This document shows positions 11,760 to 21,887 of a stretch of DNA of 64,000 nucleotides, piece after piece. The translations under genes and the position numbers were made by a program. Numbering within the stretch: the stretch's first letter is position 1; each line of letters opens with the position of its first letter. Origin of the DNA: Pseudisothecium myosuroides. Lineage: Eukaryota; Streptophyta; Bryopsida; Hypnales; Lembophyllaceae. Where the stretch lies: positions 15,562,001 through 15,626,000 of the forward strand of contig OX637297.1 in NCBI GenBank assembly GCA_951799445.1, given 5' to 3'. The notes beneath the pieces are model-generated. The model searched no databases. It saw only the letters and a list, made by a program, of their open reading frames with translations, and was not told where the DNA came from.

Positions 11760-12315
11760 AATATCTCTAGATAAACTAATATGGTTTCTTCCCATCCTTT
11801 GAATTCCAAAATTTGAATACATAATTGTACATCATGAAGTTAGTATAATATATTTTTACTATAATTTTTTCACAATAGACAGCACGTGGGAGACACATTA
11901 AAAACCACTTTACGCCAAGAATATATTAGAAAAAGGTGTATATACATTCAACACTAAAAGAGAACCTTCATAATTGTAGCAACATCAAAATTTTGGGTAG
12001 ATACCATGTATGATGTCAACATGGCGTTCATCATAAGTACTTTGGTGCAACCCCAATCATTTTAAATCTTCTGTACAAACCTAGGTAGCATCAACAGAGT
12101 GTGCCTTAGTGTGCCCTATACAGTTCTATTCCTAGAAATTCATAGTAAATAGGGGCCTTCTTCAAAAATTCAAATGTTTAACTATAATTTTGTGACCTTA
12201 AATTGCAAATGAAAACATAATTACTCTTTTACTAGACCGTGCATCTAACCATGCTGAAATGGACATGATTTGTTGCATTTACCTTCATAAGGTTGTTAGC
12301 AACACCCACATATTG
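11760..12315. other. AT-rich spacer, no gene seen
   Basis: No supported coding frame or structured element. Confidence 0.4.
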
Positions 12316-12568
12316 TACACAAAATAGTGAAATTAGGTTAACCCATACTAATTTCTTGACATTTTTCACTATAAAAATATTTTAAGTTATTGTATAAGAA
12401 TGCAGTACTTTTGAATTAGTTATTGTTGTAATTAGGACTGATGAACCTCCATGTGTAAAAATGAAAATCTTCTTAGATATATTTGTTGATTTTCATGGCA
12501 TGTACAGTTACTTTCTTGATGTAAGGCAACCGAATTGTTAAGGCAACCTAATTTCAGTATTTTGTGTA
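12316..12568. mobile_element. TA-MITE copy 1, 253 bp
   Basis: It is bounded by TA and starts CACAAAATAGTGAAATTAGG. The right end is the complement of that terminus (CTAATTTCAGTATTTTGTG). The interior matches the copies at 15717 and 22614 in order: CTAATTTCTTGACATTT, TTATTGTA.AAGAAT, GAACCTCCATGTGTA, TTTGTTGA, AAGGCAACC. Confidence 0.85.
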
Positions 12569-13660
12569 GGTTAAATCACTGTATGGAATCAGTGCACAGA
12601 GTCCTCATGGATTAGAAAATGTTGCAGATGCCATGTGTTTAAAAAAATACCTACGAAAAATTACCAAAGTTTAGGATGTTGTACATAAGTCATGCAGGCG
12701 TCATGGATAATTTATTACTATATTACTATGGTAGGGAGAAATTGGACTTGGATTATCTAAAATTTGAAAGAGAAGCATGAATTTCCTCGGATTTGTTGAA
12801 ATTTCGCTCAAAATCCTTGAATTGCATAGAATTACATAGCCTAGAATTTATTTTCTTATGCACAAAGTTCCGCCACTTTGTGATAGCTAAAAAATATTGG
12901 TAATTTTTTGGTGAAGCAAAATGTAATTTTGGGGGGCAAAATAGCTAAATTACTACTATATTTTAATACCAATAGCCAAATTCTACCTAGGTATCACCTA
13001 GTTTTCTTATAGATATCACCAAGTATCACCCAAGTATCACAAGAGTATCAAAATAAGAATTGGCTCGTTCTTCCAAATAATTTAAAAATCATTGAACCCC
13101 AATCTCAGACGGTCAGACCTGACAAATTTAGATGGATGGTAATTCCATTTAATTGCATATCTGTAACTTATATGCTCAACCTGATATGCATTGGAATTCT
13201 GTGACTTCTGACATTCCCTCAGGAGATTATGGTTCCGAAATTCCTTTTCTGATCCATTGCCAATTTAAAGTTGGCAAGTTATTCTTGCGAATTTGAACTG
13301 ATGAATATCAGGATACTTTAACGAGATTTAATTCTAAATTGAGAACCTTGTAACGTTGTCACAAAATCTAAGATCTCGATTTAGATTAATTCTACGGTCC
13401 AAAATGAAGAATTTTAACTTGCCACGGCTTGAGACTTTGGCACGATACCTAGCTGATTATTAGGAAGCTCGACCGGCGGTGGTGTCTGCTGAGTCGCCTG
13501 AGCACCGATTTTGCTGAATCAGCGGGGAACTATAACTTGAATTTGTGGATCAGAAATTGCTACATTCCTTTCCTTTTGGCCTCTTCATCCGCTCACCGTC
13601 ATTGCGACATCTTCACGTCAGAGTTGCATTCGAGCTTGATATTTTCTCCACGATTTGCAG
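12569..13660. other. Spacer upstream of the ParB-methyltransferase gene
   Basis: No gene is supported. A short run of imperfect AGTATCACC units lies at about 12990-13050. Confidence 0.4.
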
Positions 13661-13675
13661 GAACCAGTACTTACC

Positions 13676-13768
13676 ATGACGGACACACAGAGCACTCGCA
13701 GTCGCAAGAGGGAGGAAGCAAGAAACGCAAGACTTGAAACTTTACCAGAGTCCTCTGCAGCAGTTGAG
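13676..13768 (+). CDS. Exon 1 of the fusion gene, with the likely start codon
   Basis: ATG at 13676 opens 31 codons with a Ser/Arg-rich basic start (MTDTQSTRSRKREE). The donor GAG|GTACGC at 13769 is in phase 0 and matches the phase-0 acceptor at 16653-16654. The start is chosen because upstream sequence in this frame has no coding look and an AG lies just before the exon. The following intron is about 2.9 kb and holds four core hairpins and one TA-MITE. Confidence 0.55.
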
Positions 13769-14218
13769 GTACGCATCGCAACCGCTTCAGTTCATCTTTT
13801 GCCTTACTTAGATGAGATCAGATTTTGCATCTTGAATCGAACTTGAATTTTCAACTTAGATCAATTAGCGATTTGCCGATTTCAATTAGTATGTCAAGAT
13901 CACGAGACTGGATGAAGTCGATAGAGATGATGAAAGAGTGGGAATGCTCTGGTGAGGATCGATTTAGAGAGAACTGATGGAGAGACAATATCCATGGCAG
14001 CCTAATTTTTGACGAAGAGAAAGGTCCTCGACCTGGGAGATATTCATCGCACGTTCAATGATACTCTTACTTAATTGAAAGAGAGTGACCGTACTGGAGA
14101 GAGATGTTGCGGTTTTACCCTTTTGTGATTATATGATAAGGTTCGATACAGGTTTTAAGGATCTAAAGAGAGAGTACAGAATCAACCTGTACGGAATAAT
14201 CTTGAAAAAGAAAAAATT

Positions 14219-14336
14219 GAACCTCGGCAGTACCGATTCTTGGAGTAGCCGCAGCCACCCCAGAAAGCACCGTCGGATCCAACGATGCTTTCTGGGGTGG
14301 CTACAGCTACCCCATGAATCGGTACTCCCGAGGTTC
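14219..14336. repeat. Core hairpin B, 118 bp
   Basis: Left GAACCTCGGCAGTACCGATT pairs with right AATCGGTACTCCCGAGGTTC, and inner CCACCCCAGAAAGCA pairs with TGCTTTCTGGGGTGG. The core at 14270-14285 is CCGTCGGATCCAACGA. It lies in intron 1 of the fusion gene. Confidence 0.88.
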
Positions 14337-14606
14337 TCAGGTTGCATTCTTGTTCAAATGCCGCCATCTCCTTTGTGAGTTGACAGAGTGGTACGTAGAT
14401 TGGACTGCCTTGCACAGGCTTCACTTCAAGGTTGAATTTCCGAACTTCCTTGTTCTCGATGAGAGGCGTACTCAATCGATGTCTCATAGGAGCTTCAAGT
14501 GTTGGTGATCGACCGATCGTCCACCCAATACTCATTGAGGCTATTAGTCGATTAGTTGCATCTCAGTCAATTCGACGCTTGTTGCTCAGAAAAATGCAAT
14601 CTGGTT

Positions 14607-14718
14607 TTCTTGAGGTACCGGAAACAGGGGTAGCTTGAACTACCCCTGGAAGTACCGTCGGATCCGACGATACTTCCAGGGGTAGTTCAAGCTACCTCTG
14701 TTTCCGGTACCTGAAGAA
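14607..14718. repeat. Core hairpin C, 112 bp
   Basis: The arms are almost perfect for about 55 bp. AGGTACCGGAAACAG pairs with CTGTTTCCGGTACCT, and CTACCCCTGGAAGTA pairs with TACTTCCAGGGGTAG. The core at 14654-14669 is CCGTCGGATCCGACGA. It lies in intron 1 of the fusion gene. Confidence 0.9.
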
Positions 14719-15177
14719 ATGTTTATCAGGTTTCTTAGAACTTGATCTTGGACTAAACTTCTATCAAAAGCCGTAAGTAGAATGACGTACTTCGTTTGAC
14801 AACTCACGTGTCAGTTTCAATTCGTAGCTTAGACGTCATTTTTGGGCCGGAGTGTGAATTTTCTCTACCATTCGAGCTATATAGCTCCGATCGAGATGAA
14901 GACTTCTCAATATTTCAAATACATCTGTTGACGTACTAGTAGTCGTCATTCTTGCTGGTCGATCGATGGACCAGACAACCATGTAGGCACGCGCTGATTT
15001 CTGAATTTTGATCTAGTCCATTAAAGACTACAGCATGCTTGAATTGATTTTCTTGACTTGTGACTTCAAAAGTAGTCTCTCCGTCATCTCAGAGATTGAA
15101 TCCGGAAGAATTTTGAAAGAGTACGAACTAAGCAGTTTCCTGCTGCAATGTTTACAAGCTCATCGATGGAGCAGTCT

Positions 15178-15297
15178 GGTACCTTGCGGGTACCAGAAAG
15201 GAGAGTACCAGTAGATAGCTCGGAAAGCACCGTCGGATCCGACGGTGTTTCCTGGGGTACCCGCTAGTACCCCTCTTTCTGGTACCCGCAGGGTACC
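15178..15297. repeat. Core hairpin D, 120 bp
   Basis: GGTACC ends face each other. GCGGGTACCAGAAAG pairs with CTTTCTGGTACCCGC. The core at 15230-15245 is the full 16-base palindrome CCGTCGGATCCGACGG. GGTACC occurs repeatedly in the arms. A T-rich tract follows directly. It lies in intron 1 of the fusion gene. Confidence 0.9.
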
Positions 15298-15716
15298 AAA
15301 CAAGGATTTTTTTTATTTTTTATTTATTTTTTCATATTTTTAATATCTATTTGTTAAATTTTTTATTTTTTATTTTTTTTCATTTTTTTATTTAAAAAAA
15401 TAAATATTATTAAAATTTACATATTAATTATTTATTTATATTATTTATTTGGATTCAGATTTTCATTTAAATTTTTGTTAAAGACATTCCAATTTTATTT
15501 GAATTTAATTATGGGTTAATTTTCAGTTAAAGCCGTTTTAAATTTTAGTTCAATTATTTTGAAAATCATATTTAGTTCTTATAATTAATAGATGATTAAG
15601 AATTTTAAAAACTCATTTCATTGATTACTAATTCATTTAGAATTGATATATTTTATTTTATTTTCAGATATATATTTAATGAATATTTATGTTGTATTCT
15701 AAACTTCACACAAATC

Positions 15717-15969
15717 TACACAAAATAGTGAAATTAAGTTGCCCCACTCTAATTTCTTGACATTTGCCACTATATAAAAATTTTCAGTTATTGTACAAGA
15801 ATGCACTACTGTTGAATTAGGTGTTGTTGTAATTGAGACTCATAAACCTCCATGTGCACAAATGGAAATATTTTTAGAAATATTTGTTGACTTTGATGGC
15901 TCGTAGAGTAACTTTCTTAATGTAAAGCAACCTAATTGTTAAGGCAACCTAATTTCACTATTTTGTGTA
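15717..15969. mobile_element. TA-MITE copy 2, 253 bp
   Basis: Same termini and interior as the copies at 12316 and 22614: TA, CACAAAATAGTGAAATTAAG at the left, CTAATTTCACTATTTTGTG plus TA at the right. It is inserted in intron 1 of the fusion gene. Confidence 0.88.
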
Positions 15970-16320
15970 TGTGATGTGTTTTTAACTGTTCATTTATGAC
16001 ATATTATAATATATTATTGCAAATATATTCTTGGAGAGTAATTTTATTATTTAGTTTCATTTTCAATTTAGAATTTTGATTTTATATTAATAATTTTTTT
16101 GGAAATTGTCAGAAGTTTTCTTATTTACTGATCCTTAAATTCTTATATAAGATTTTGTGTATATGCATTCGCCACTTGAATCTTCATTTCTACTTCTATT
16201 TTGAGAAGTATTCACAATTTTGATTTGAAATGTGTATTGGAACTTCTGTTTTTTGGACTATTAGGATGTGCAAAGTTATTTGATGGATTTTCTAAAAGTG
16301 ACCTTGAATTCCTAAAGTTC

Positions 16321-16430
16321 ATGATGGGCACCAAAACTAGGGGTACTACTTGGTGCCCATAAAAGGTCCGTCGGATCCGACAGACCTTTTATGGGTACCA
16401 AGCAGTACCCCTGGTTTTGGTACCCATCAT
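16321..16430. repeat. Core hairpin E, 110 bp
   Basis: ATGATGGGCACCAAAACTAG pairs with CTGGTTTTGGTACCCATCAT, and inner CCCATAAAAGGT pairs with ACCTTTTATGGG. The core at 16368-16383 is CCGTCGGATCCGACAG. It lies near the 3' end of intron 1. Confidence 0.9.
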
Positions 16431-16654
16431 TAGCTTTTTACTATTGTTAAAACTTCAGAGGTGAGGATAGACCCATCCATATAATAGTTTGATTATTTAT
16501 AATTTTGTTATTTTTATTTAGAGAACTCATTTCGAAAGACATCATGCTCAATGGCTTGTTTTGTATAACTATTGTTATTATGCTTTTGCTTTATGCCACA
16601 ATGAAAATAACAGGCTTGTAAATTGGACATGTGTACTGCAATTTGCTTATACAG

Positions 16655-17125
16655 GCTGTGGGTGCCTATCTTGGTCAAGCATCATCTCCCATGGATGAAA
16701 GAGTACCTATTCCTACTGAAGTGGTTCCAGTTTTAGAGGTTGGAGCGCAATCAGAGCCTGTCACTCGTGCTCCAACGAACGTGGACATCTCCAGCGATTC
16801 TGAGGCAGAGGAAGGTGAAGAGGACGACTTGGTAAGTACTGGGGCCATTGTGGATCCAGTAGATCTTCCTACGGACTCAAAGAAACGGCCACGTGGGAAC
16901 CGTTTTAGTTGGCAGAGGAATTGGAAGGGAAGGCAACCTGTTTTCTCATTGGAAAGCTCAGAGACTGAATATAGCTCTGAACCAAGTGTGTCCGAATCCG
17001 TTTGTAGCCCTCTGCAAGAAGAATACTGCGATTGTGCATGTAGTGCTAGTACACCGAGACACGAGATTGTCATCATTCATCTGAGCTCTGACTCAGATGA
17101 ATCGATAGACATAGACTCATCATAG
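16655..17125 (+). CDS. Exon 2 and its read-through: acidic region with SUMO-interacting-like motifs
   Basis: The acceptor at 16653-16654 opens AVGAYLGQASSPMDERV and an acidic stretch VDISSDSEAEEGEEDDL. A consensus donor GTAAGT at 16832 joins in phase 0 to the exon at 17341. However, the frame stays open past that donor for almost 300 bases, is Ser and charge rich, and ends in EIVIIHLSSDSDESIDIDSS before TAG at 17123-17125. VIIHL followed by SDSDE has the form of a phosphorylation-dependent SUMO-interacting motif, as does VDISSDSE. Either the intron is sometimes retained, giving a short protein, or the second part is a coding remnant. RNA evidence would decide. Confidence 0.45.
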   Translation, partial: AVGAYLGQASSPMDERVPIPTEVVPVLEVGAQSEPVTRAPTNVDISSDSEAEEGEEDDLVSTGAIVDPVDLPTDSKKRPRGNRFSWQRNWKGRQPVFSLESSETEYSSEPSVSESVCSPLQEEYCDCACSASTPRHEIVIIHLSSDSDESIDIDSS

Positions 17126-17340
17126 ACAGGATTTTGTTGTTTACTTCTAGCATTATCTGGATATATATATGTGATGGCCATGACTTTTGTTGGCTTATTT
17201 TTCATGTATTTACTTCCATATTTTTCATTTCATATATATTGCTATTGTAAGCTTCACAATACCATAGATTCATTAACTACTTTAGTGTTAATAGTTTGTA
17301 AAATCATTTGTAACAGATTTTGTTTTGTATTGTCTTTTAG

Positions 17341-18306
17341 ATGGAATTATCCCCTGTAAATGAAACTCAGGAGGAGAGAGTTTTGGAAACTCCAAAAACG
17401 GGTGAAAAAGCTCAGCCGGATATTGTAGGTGAGGGTGCGGTCCCATTTATGGAAGCGGACGTGGAAGAGGATGAGGAGAAGGAATTGTTGGAGGATGAGC
17501 TTCGTCGACTTTAGAAGGTTGATTCTGTCGCCACTATCAATTTGCTGAGAATGAAGCCAGCAAAGATGTTTCGGCTTCAGATTCCTCTTTGTAGGCTTGT
17601 AGCGATGCCAATGGTCCGGCCGACATTGTTATGCGACATCAAGAAACTGGAGACCGAATTCGTGTTTGGATATCGCGAGGGAGCAGCAGTTTTTTACGTG
17701 TCAACCACCAATGAGGCCGAGGAGACATCTGAGTTCACTATCGATGAAATGAATGGCTGGAATTCGATATGGAACAAGAAGAATGATGAATTCAACGATT
17801 ACATTGAGTCTGAGCCAGCATTACGATTCTTGAAGAACTTGAAGTTCTTTGTCTGCGACGGAAATCATCGACTTCAAGCCTGGATGAGGTATATCACGAG
17901 GATTGAATATGCAAACCCGGATTTTCACTGTCTGGTGGACTGCATTGTCTTGGACACTAAGGGGAAGAAGTTAGTCATGCAAGTCATGCATGATATAAAT
18001 AAGTAAGTACGCAATTCTCCTTTTAGTTTGCATTTCTAAGTACTTTGTAATCATTTTAAACTTCATGTGGCGAATTTTGTTTGGGAGAAATGACCTACAT
18101 TTGGTTTGACATGCAGGGCGACGGAGGACTCTCACGTTAAGACGAACTTGGTACATGATTTGTACCGGGTTCAGAAGTACGGTCAGCTTCCGTTCGAGAA
18201 GTTCAAGGAGTTGCTGAGGCCCTCAGAAGTCAAAATATGTGTCGGTAAACCGAGCAAGAAGTGGTATTCTATGCCTCAGGAAGTGTTTACTTCATTTTTC
18301 TTTTGG
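17341..18306 (+). CDS. ParB-like region of the fusion gene (two exons)
   Basis: Exon 17341-18002 joins in phase 2 to 18117-18306. After an acidic leader with TAG at 17512 (RRL-stop-KVDSV, probably CAG), the frame reads MFRLQIPLCRLVAMPMVRP. About 100 residues on comes FFVCDGNHRLQAWMRYI, which matches the ParB/sulfiredoxin-fold signature of a strand ending in Gly, then N/E-HRL and Ala. MHDINK across the splice, then TNLVHDLYRVQKYG, matches the following helices. In ParB proteins this fold binds nucleotide at the G(N/E)HR site. The assignment is by motif only and the N-terminal half of the fold is weak. Confidence 0.6.
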
Positions 18307-18414
18307 GTAAGCATTTCCATGTGGTCACATTCTCTGTTCTCATTATATTGCTTTATAATTTACTCTTTTAATTTGCACGTATTATTTCATTCACAAGGTG
18401 CTCGTGGTTTGCAG

Positions 18415-19258
18415 CAAGAAATTGCACAGGCGGCGGACGCGGGGGTGAGAAAATATAACGAGACAACCGAGTTTGAACTCAAGACTCCAGATGGTGTAGC
18501 TTATGCCATGCGGATTGCAGCGAAAGAGAAGAATCGAATATTAATCATGAAGATGGGTAAACTCTTATTAGTCGCACAGCCAAGTAACAGGGCCGGATTT
18601 CTCCAAGAGGTCAGTTTAATTTTCAATGGATTGATGACATGTTTTCATTTTGATTTGCATGTCATCATTGGTATAAACGAATATTGGATTTTTTTGCAGG
18701 TGGAGAAGCATTGGACCGCAAATGAGTCTCCCGAGATGACATTGGAGAAACTACAGATGGTGGCGACATGTGCCACTACATCTTTTCACAAGGTGAAATT
18801 CTTGCAGTGGTGAACTCATCATTTCCATCTCGTGAAGCTCGGAAGTTTCCGCCAAGACCCGTTTCTGAGGGTCATCTTGGGCCTTTTTTGAACAAATGTG
18901 TTTTTTACGCCGGGGTGAGTGACTATGTGCTGTACTTATTCAAATTTCTAAGTTTTTTGAAATTCAAACACAAGTATTCTATTTCATGAATTGTGGGGCT
19001 AATCTGTGTGTTCCTTTAACAGATTGAAGATGCTACTGTAGAGTATTTTGATGATGTTGTCAAACAAGACAACATTCCAATCAACTACGGGGGCCCGCAG
19101 CAGCCAGAGTTCTTAGTAGAGTACTTGGAGGGATGGCAGAGGAAGCTTTGGAAGCAAGCTTTTGGACCATTCTTGAAAGGCAACAGCCCGTTCAAAAAGG
19201 GGGACAACTTCATGACATTGGAAGGGACAAATCTTGTCGTTTGAAGGGTGTTATATCG
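18415..19258 (+). CDS. Helical middle of the fusion gene (three exons), frameshift and TGA
   Basis: Exons 18415-18609, 18700-18914 and 19023-19258 encode a mostly helical region (QEIAQAADAGVRKYNETTEF, VEKHWTANESPEMTLEKLQM, IEDATVEYFDDVVKQDNIP) with no family I can name. Within the second exon the frame changes at about 18785-18810: CATTSFHK continues in one frame and VVNSSFPSREARKFPPRPV in the next, with no room for an intron. This fits loss of one base. TGA at 19242-19244 reads NLVV-stop-RVLYR and would be Arg from CGA. The exon ends CG|GTATGA and joins in phase to 19693. Confidence 0.6.
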
Positions 19259-19382
19259 GTATGACCAAAAAAATTTATAATGTATTTCTTTGTAATTATG
19301 TGTTTCTTAAGATTGTGAGGACGTGCTTATTTCGTCTACAAGATGCTAAATTTTTTTTTGTTTTCCTAATTTTTTTTTTTTT

Positions 19383-19484
19383 AGAGAACCCAAAATGGGA
19401 GTACCTTGAGGTACCTCTAAAACCACCTGCGGATCCGACGGTTGTTTTAGAAGTACTTGAAGGTACTCCCGTTTTGGGTTCTCT
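19383..19484. repeat. Core hairpin F, 102 bp
   Basis: AGAGAACCCAAAATGGGAGT pairs with ACTCCCGTTTTGGGTTCTCT; the next segments also pair. The core at 19426-19441 is CCTGCGGATCCGACGG, one internal difference from the shared palindrome. A T-run abuts the left arm. It lies in the 434-bp intron 19259-19692 of the fusion gene. Confidence 0.87.
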
Positions 19485-19692
19485 TCTTTATTCCCAATAT
19501 TTTTTGGTGGCTTTATTGGATATTTTGACAATTTGCCGATAGTATTTTTGTGTATTATGAGAAACAATAGTTTCCATTGTTGTTTGATCTCATGGCTTAT
19601 TTTACCATTTACATTTTTGTAGAAATAGTTTTAGGATTTCAATTTTCATTTTTTAAATATTTTGTAATGATTGGTTTGCTTTTGTATTGTAG

Positions 19693-20416
19693 GTACTTCA
19701 AGCTGGAGCTTGAAGCCAAAGGTACAATCGCCAGGAATGACCTCCCTCCGTTTTTGTCCACATGGTTGGACCGCAGTTCCAGTGTTGGCATGTACACTCC
19801 AGCCCAGATGCGTACCTTCACGACAGCTCATCTGAGAGGTGGGGGTTGGTACTTAGATTGCAACGGCACTTTCGTTCATCCGTCGGAGCTACAATTGTGG
19901 CAATCTTTGGAAGGCAAAGGCGTTATTGATTACGTGGTTGATAAGTTTGCAGCATTGACTAACAAGCAGAGAAAAAGGGCCATTGCAAGGAGGGAGGTCA
20001 ATGATAAGAAGAAAGAAGCCAGGCTTGTGAACCTGGTGATCACGAAGGAGAAGAAGGAAGTGGAGCAGCAGGAGAAGTTGGCGGAGAAGGAGAAGGAGAA
20101 GGAAAAGGAGAAGGAAGAGAAGGCCAAGTCGAAAGGCAAGAAAAAAGTTGATGGAGGTGGTCTAGTTCGAGCTTCTTCGACGGTCGATCAAGGATCCCAG
20201 ATGCAAGTGGGATCTCAAAGCGGGATGAAGAGGAAGGCACTTTCACAGCTGACTGAAGAAGTCATCACTCATAGGACGCAAGTGATTGTTTTGGGTGATG
20301 ATGACGCGATTAACATGGAGGATTTGATTCTGAATCTTTCCATTGAGGATGTTGTAGAGAACATGGACTCCGATCCGCCGAATTGCTTGACAGAGGTGCT
20401 AGAGTTCTTGAGGAAG
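19693..20416 (+). CDS. Exon 8 of the fusion gene: conserved block and charged linker
   Basis: The exon reads YFKLELEAKGTIARNDLPPF, then WLDRSSSVGMYTPAQMRTF, without stops. It then enters a long Lys/Glu helix (KEKEKEKEEKAKSKGKKK), probably a coiled coil or single helix linking the front and back parts. The last third is acidic (VLGDDDAINMEDLILNLS). The donor AAG|GTAATT is in phase 0. Confidence 0.65.
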
Positions 20417-20520
20417 GTAATTTTTTTTATTTTGTTTAGCCTTTCATGAATGAACTTAACGAAATGAAAAAAAGTTGGGTGAATGATTAATTAATTGTTT
20501 GCTGTAATTTATCTTTGCAG

Positions 20521-21539
20521 CTGTCGGCAGGAAAGCCTCGCATGTACGGAGGTGTAGTGAACCGGTTTCCGGGAGTGGACCTTGTGATTTTCGATTGTCC
20601 AGATAATTTGCCCGTGCCGGGAGTGTCTTTAACTAAGAATGAGGTGCCGACGTGGAACGCGAACAAAGAAAACGAGGCTCTTCAGTCGGCTTTTGCTTTT
20701 GCCGAGCGGCATCTACAAGACGACGGATGCATGATTGTTTTTCACTCTTGGTGTGTAGATTCCAAGAGTAATATAGTAGGATTGTGTGAGACATATCCGA
20801 TGGTGAAGTTCAAGGAGTTGTGTGGTGTCAACCGTCTGCCGTTGACATCCGCTATTGAGTCGGGTTGCACGGTAAGTGTAATGTTGCATGATGAAATTGA
20901 AGTTTAACTTGGTGATGCATCTTGGTATTGTAGTTTTTGACGAATATTTGATTGCAATGATTGCAGACGATGAAGTTTGGCGTCAGTATTCTTGTAAAGA
21001 ATCTTGGCGACGAGGCAAAATCAAATTTTTGTTTCAAACGATAAATGGCGATGAAGAAGGCTAATGTTGACCTCCTTTGGAACGACATGATCAACAATTA
21101 CACTTTCGATGAGAACATGGCGATGAATGGTGATAAACCATGGTGAGCGAGTCGAGAGAAGGACCCTTGCTTCTTGCAAATGCTCATTGAAGGCACGACC
21201 GTTGAAGGAGATTTGGTATTTGATTGCAGCGCATCTATAGGTTAGTCTTTCATTTTATTATTGAAAATTTGAATGAGGTTTTGCGAAATGAGTCATTGAA
21301 CTGAAGCTTTTGAATTTGTGAATTTCAGGTGCATCGATTCTCGCTTGTTGTGGCTTAGGACGTCACATTGTGGCTTTGGAGGAAAACAAAGACATTTTTG
21401 ATGCCCTCCTAGAACCCTTGAAGAAGGAGGTTCCAGTTGTAGTGACAACACAACCAATGCCAACAGTTGTTGAATCACAAGATCCCGAGTCGGCACCTGT
21501 GGTGCCCAAGAGGTTTATTCGGAAAACTAAACCTAGTAA
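20521..21539 (+). CDS. Permuted amino-methyltransferase-like region (three exons), two stops
   Basis: Exons 20521-20871, 20967-21240 and 21329-21539. LVIFDCPDN lies where beta-class DNA amino-methyltransferases carry motif IV, usually D/N/S-P-P-Y/F/W; here it is DCPD, which would likely not support catalysis. A helix-strand FAFAERHLQDDGCMIVFHSW follows, as after motif IV. Next come KPW (motif X-like) and GDLVFDCSASIGASIL with GRHIVALEENKDIFD, the form of motif I and II (FxGxG, then acidic residue). Motif IV before motif I is the beta-class order. TAA at 21042-21044 and TGA at 21144-21146 (KPW-stop-ASRE, probably Arg) break the middle exon. Alternative reading: a methyltransferase-derived fold without activity. 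Confidence 0.6.
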
Positions 21540-21634
21540 GTAAGTTTCAATTTTTTCCCTCATTTCTTGGCATGAGGTAATATTCATGCTTCAAAAGTCT
21601 AACATTGTAATATTTACATTTGCAATCACACAAG

Positions 21635-21887
21635 AGTGATGGCAGCAAATGCGTTGATGAAGAATAGAAGTCTTCTATTCAGTCTGGAGAAGACTTTTGA
21701 TCTTCCAGTGTATGCCCAACAGTTGGCTTTGGCGTTTGCAAATTTTGGCTGTCAGAAACCGGAACGCAAAAAAAATAACTATGCTTTGAATGTTTTAAAT
21801 TTTATAGATAGGTCAGCGTCTGAGGGTAGGGAGACTTCTGAGTCGTCTACTGCGGACAATTCAGCGACCGAGTCTACTGCGACTTAG
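21635..21887 (+). CDS. Last exon of the fusion gene
   Basis: It joins from 21539 in phase (AA|A = Lys). ALMKNRSLLFSLEKTFDLPV and ALAFANFGCQKPERKKNNYA form a compact block, followed by a Ser/Thr/Glu-rich end and TAG at 21885-21887. The block is stop-free. Function unknown. Confidence 0.65.

Larger units (their letters stand above)
13661..21887 (+). pseudogene. ParB-like / permuted amino-methyltransferase-like fusion gene, twelve exons, decayed
   Basis: I reconstructed twelve exons by hand with the ATG at 13676: 13661-13768, 16655-16831, 17341-18002, 18117-18306, 18415-18609, 18700-18914, 19023-19258, 19693-20416, 20521-20871, 20967-21240, 21329-21539, 21635-21887. All junctions are GT-AG and phases agree at every join. 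Coding sums to 3,581 nt, one short of a multiple of three, matching a frameshift I see at about 18785-18810. The product would be about 1,190 residues: acidic N-terminus, ParB-like region, helical middle, Lys/Glu linker, methyltransferase-like region, conserved C-terminal block. In-frame stops lie at 17512 (TAG), 19242 (TGA), 21042 (TAA) and 21144 (TGA). ParB-methyltransferase fusions are known from phages and prokaryotes; in a plant gene this is unusual. I infer the domains from motifs only. Confidence 0.75.

Noticed and set aside
14129..14535. ORFs on both strands around 14.2-14.5 kb
   Set aside because: They arise from the inverted repeat of hairpin B, which gives open frames on both strands.
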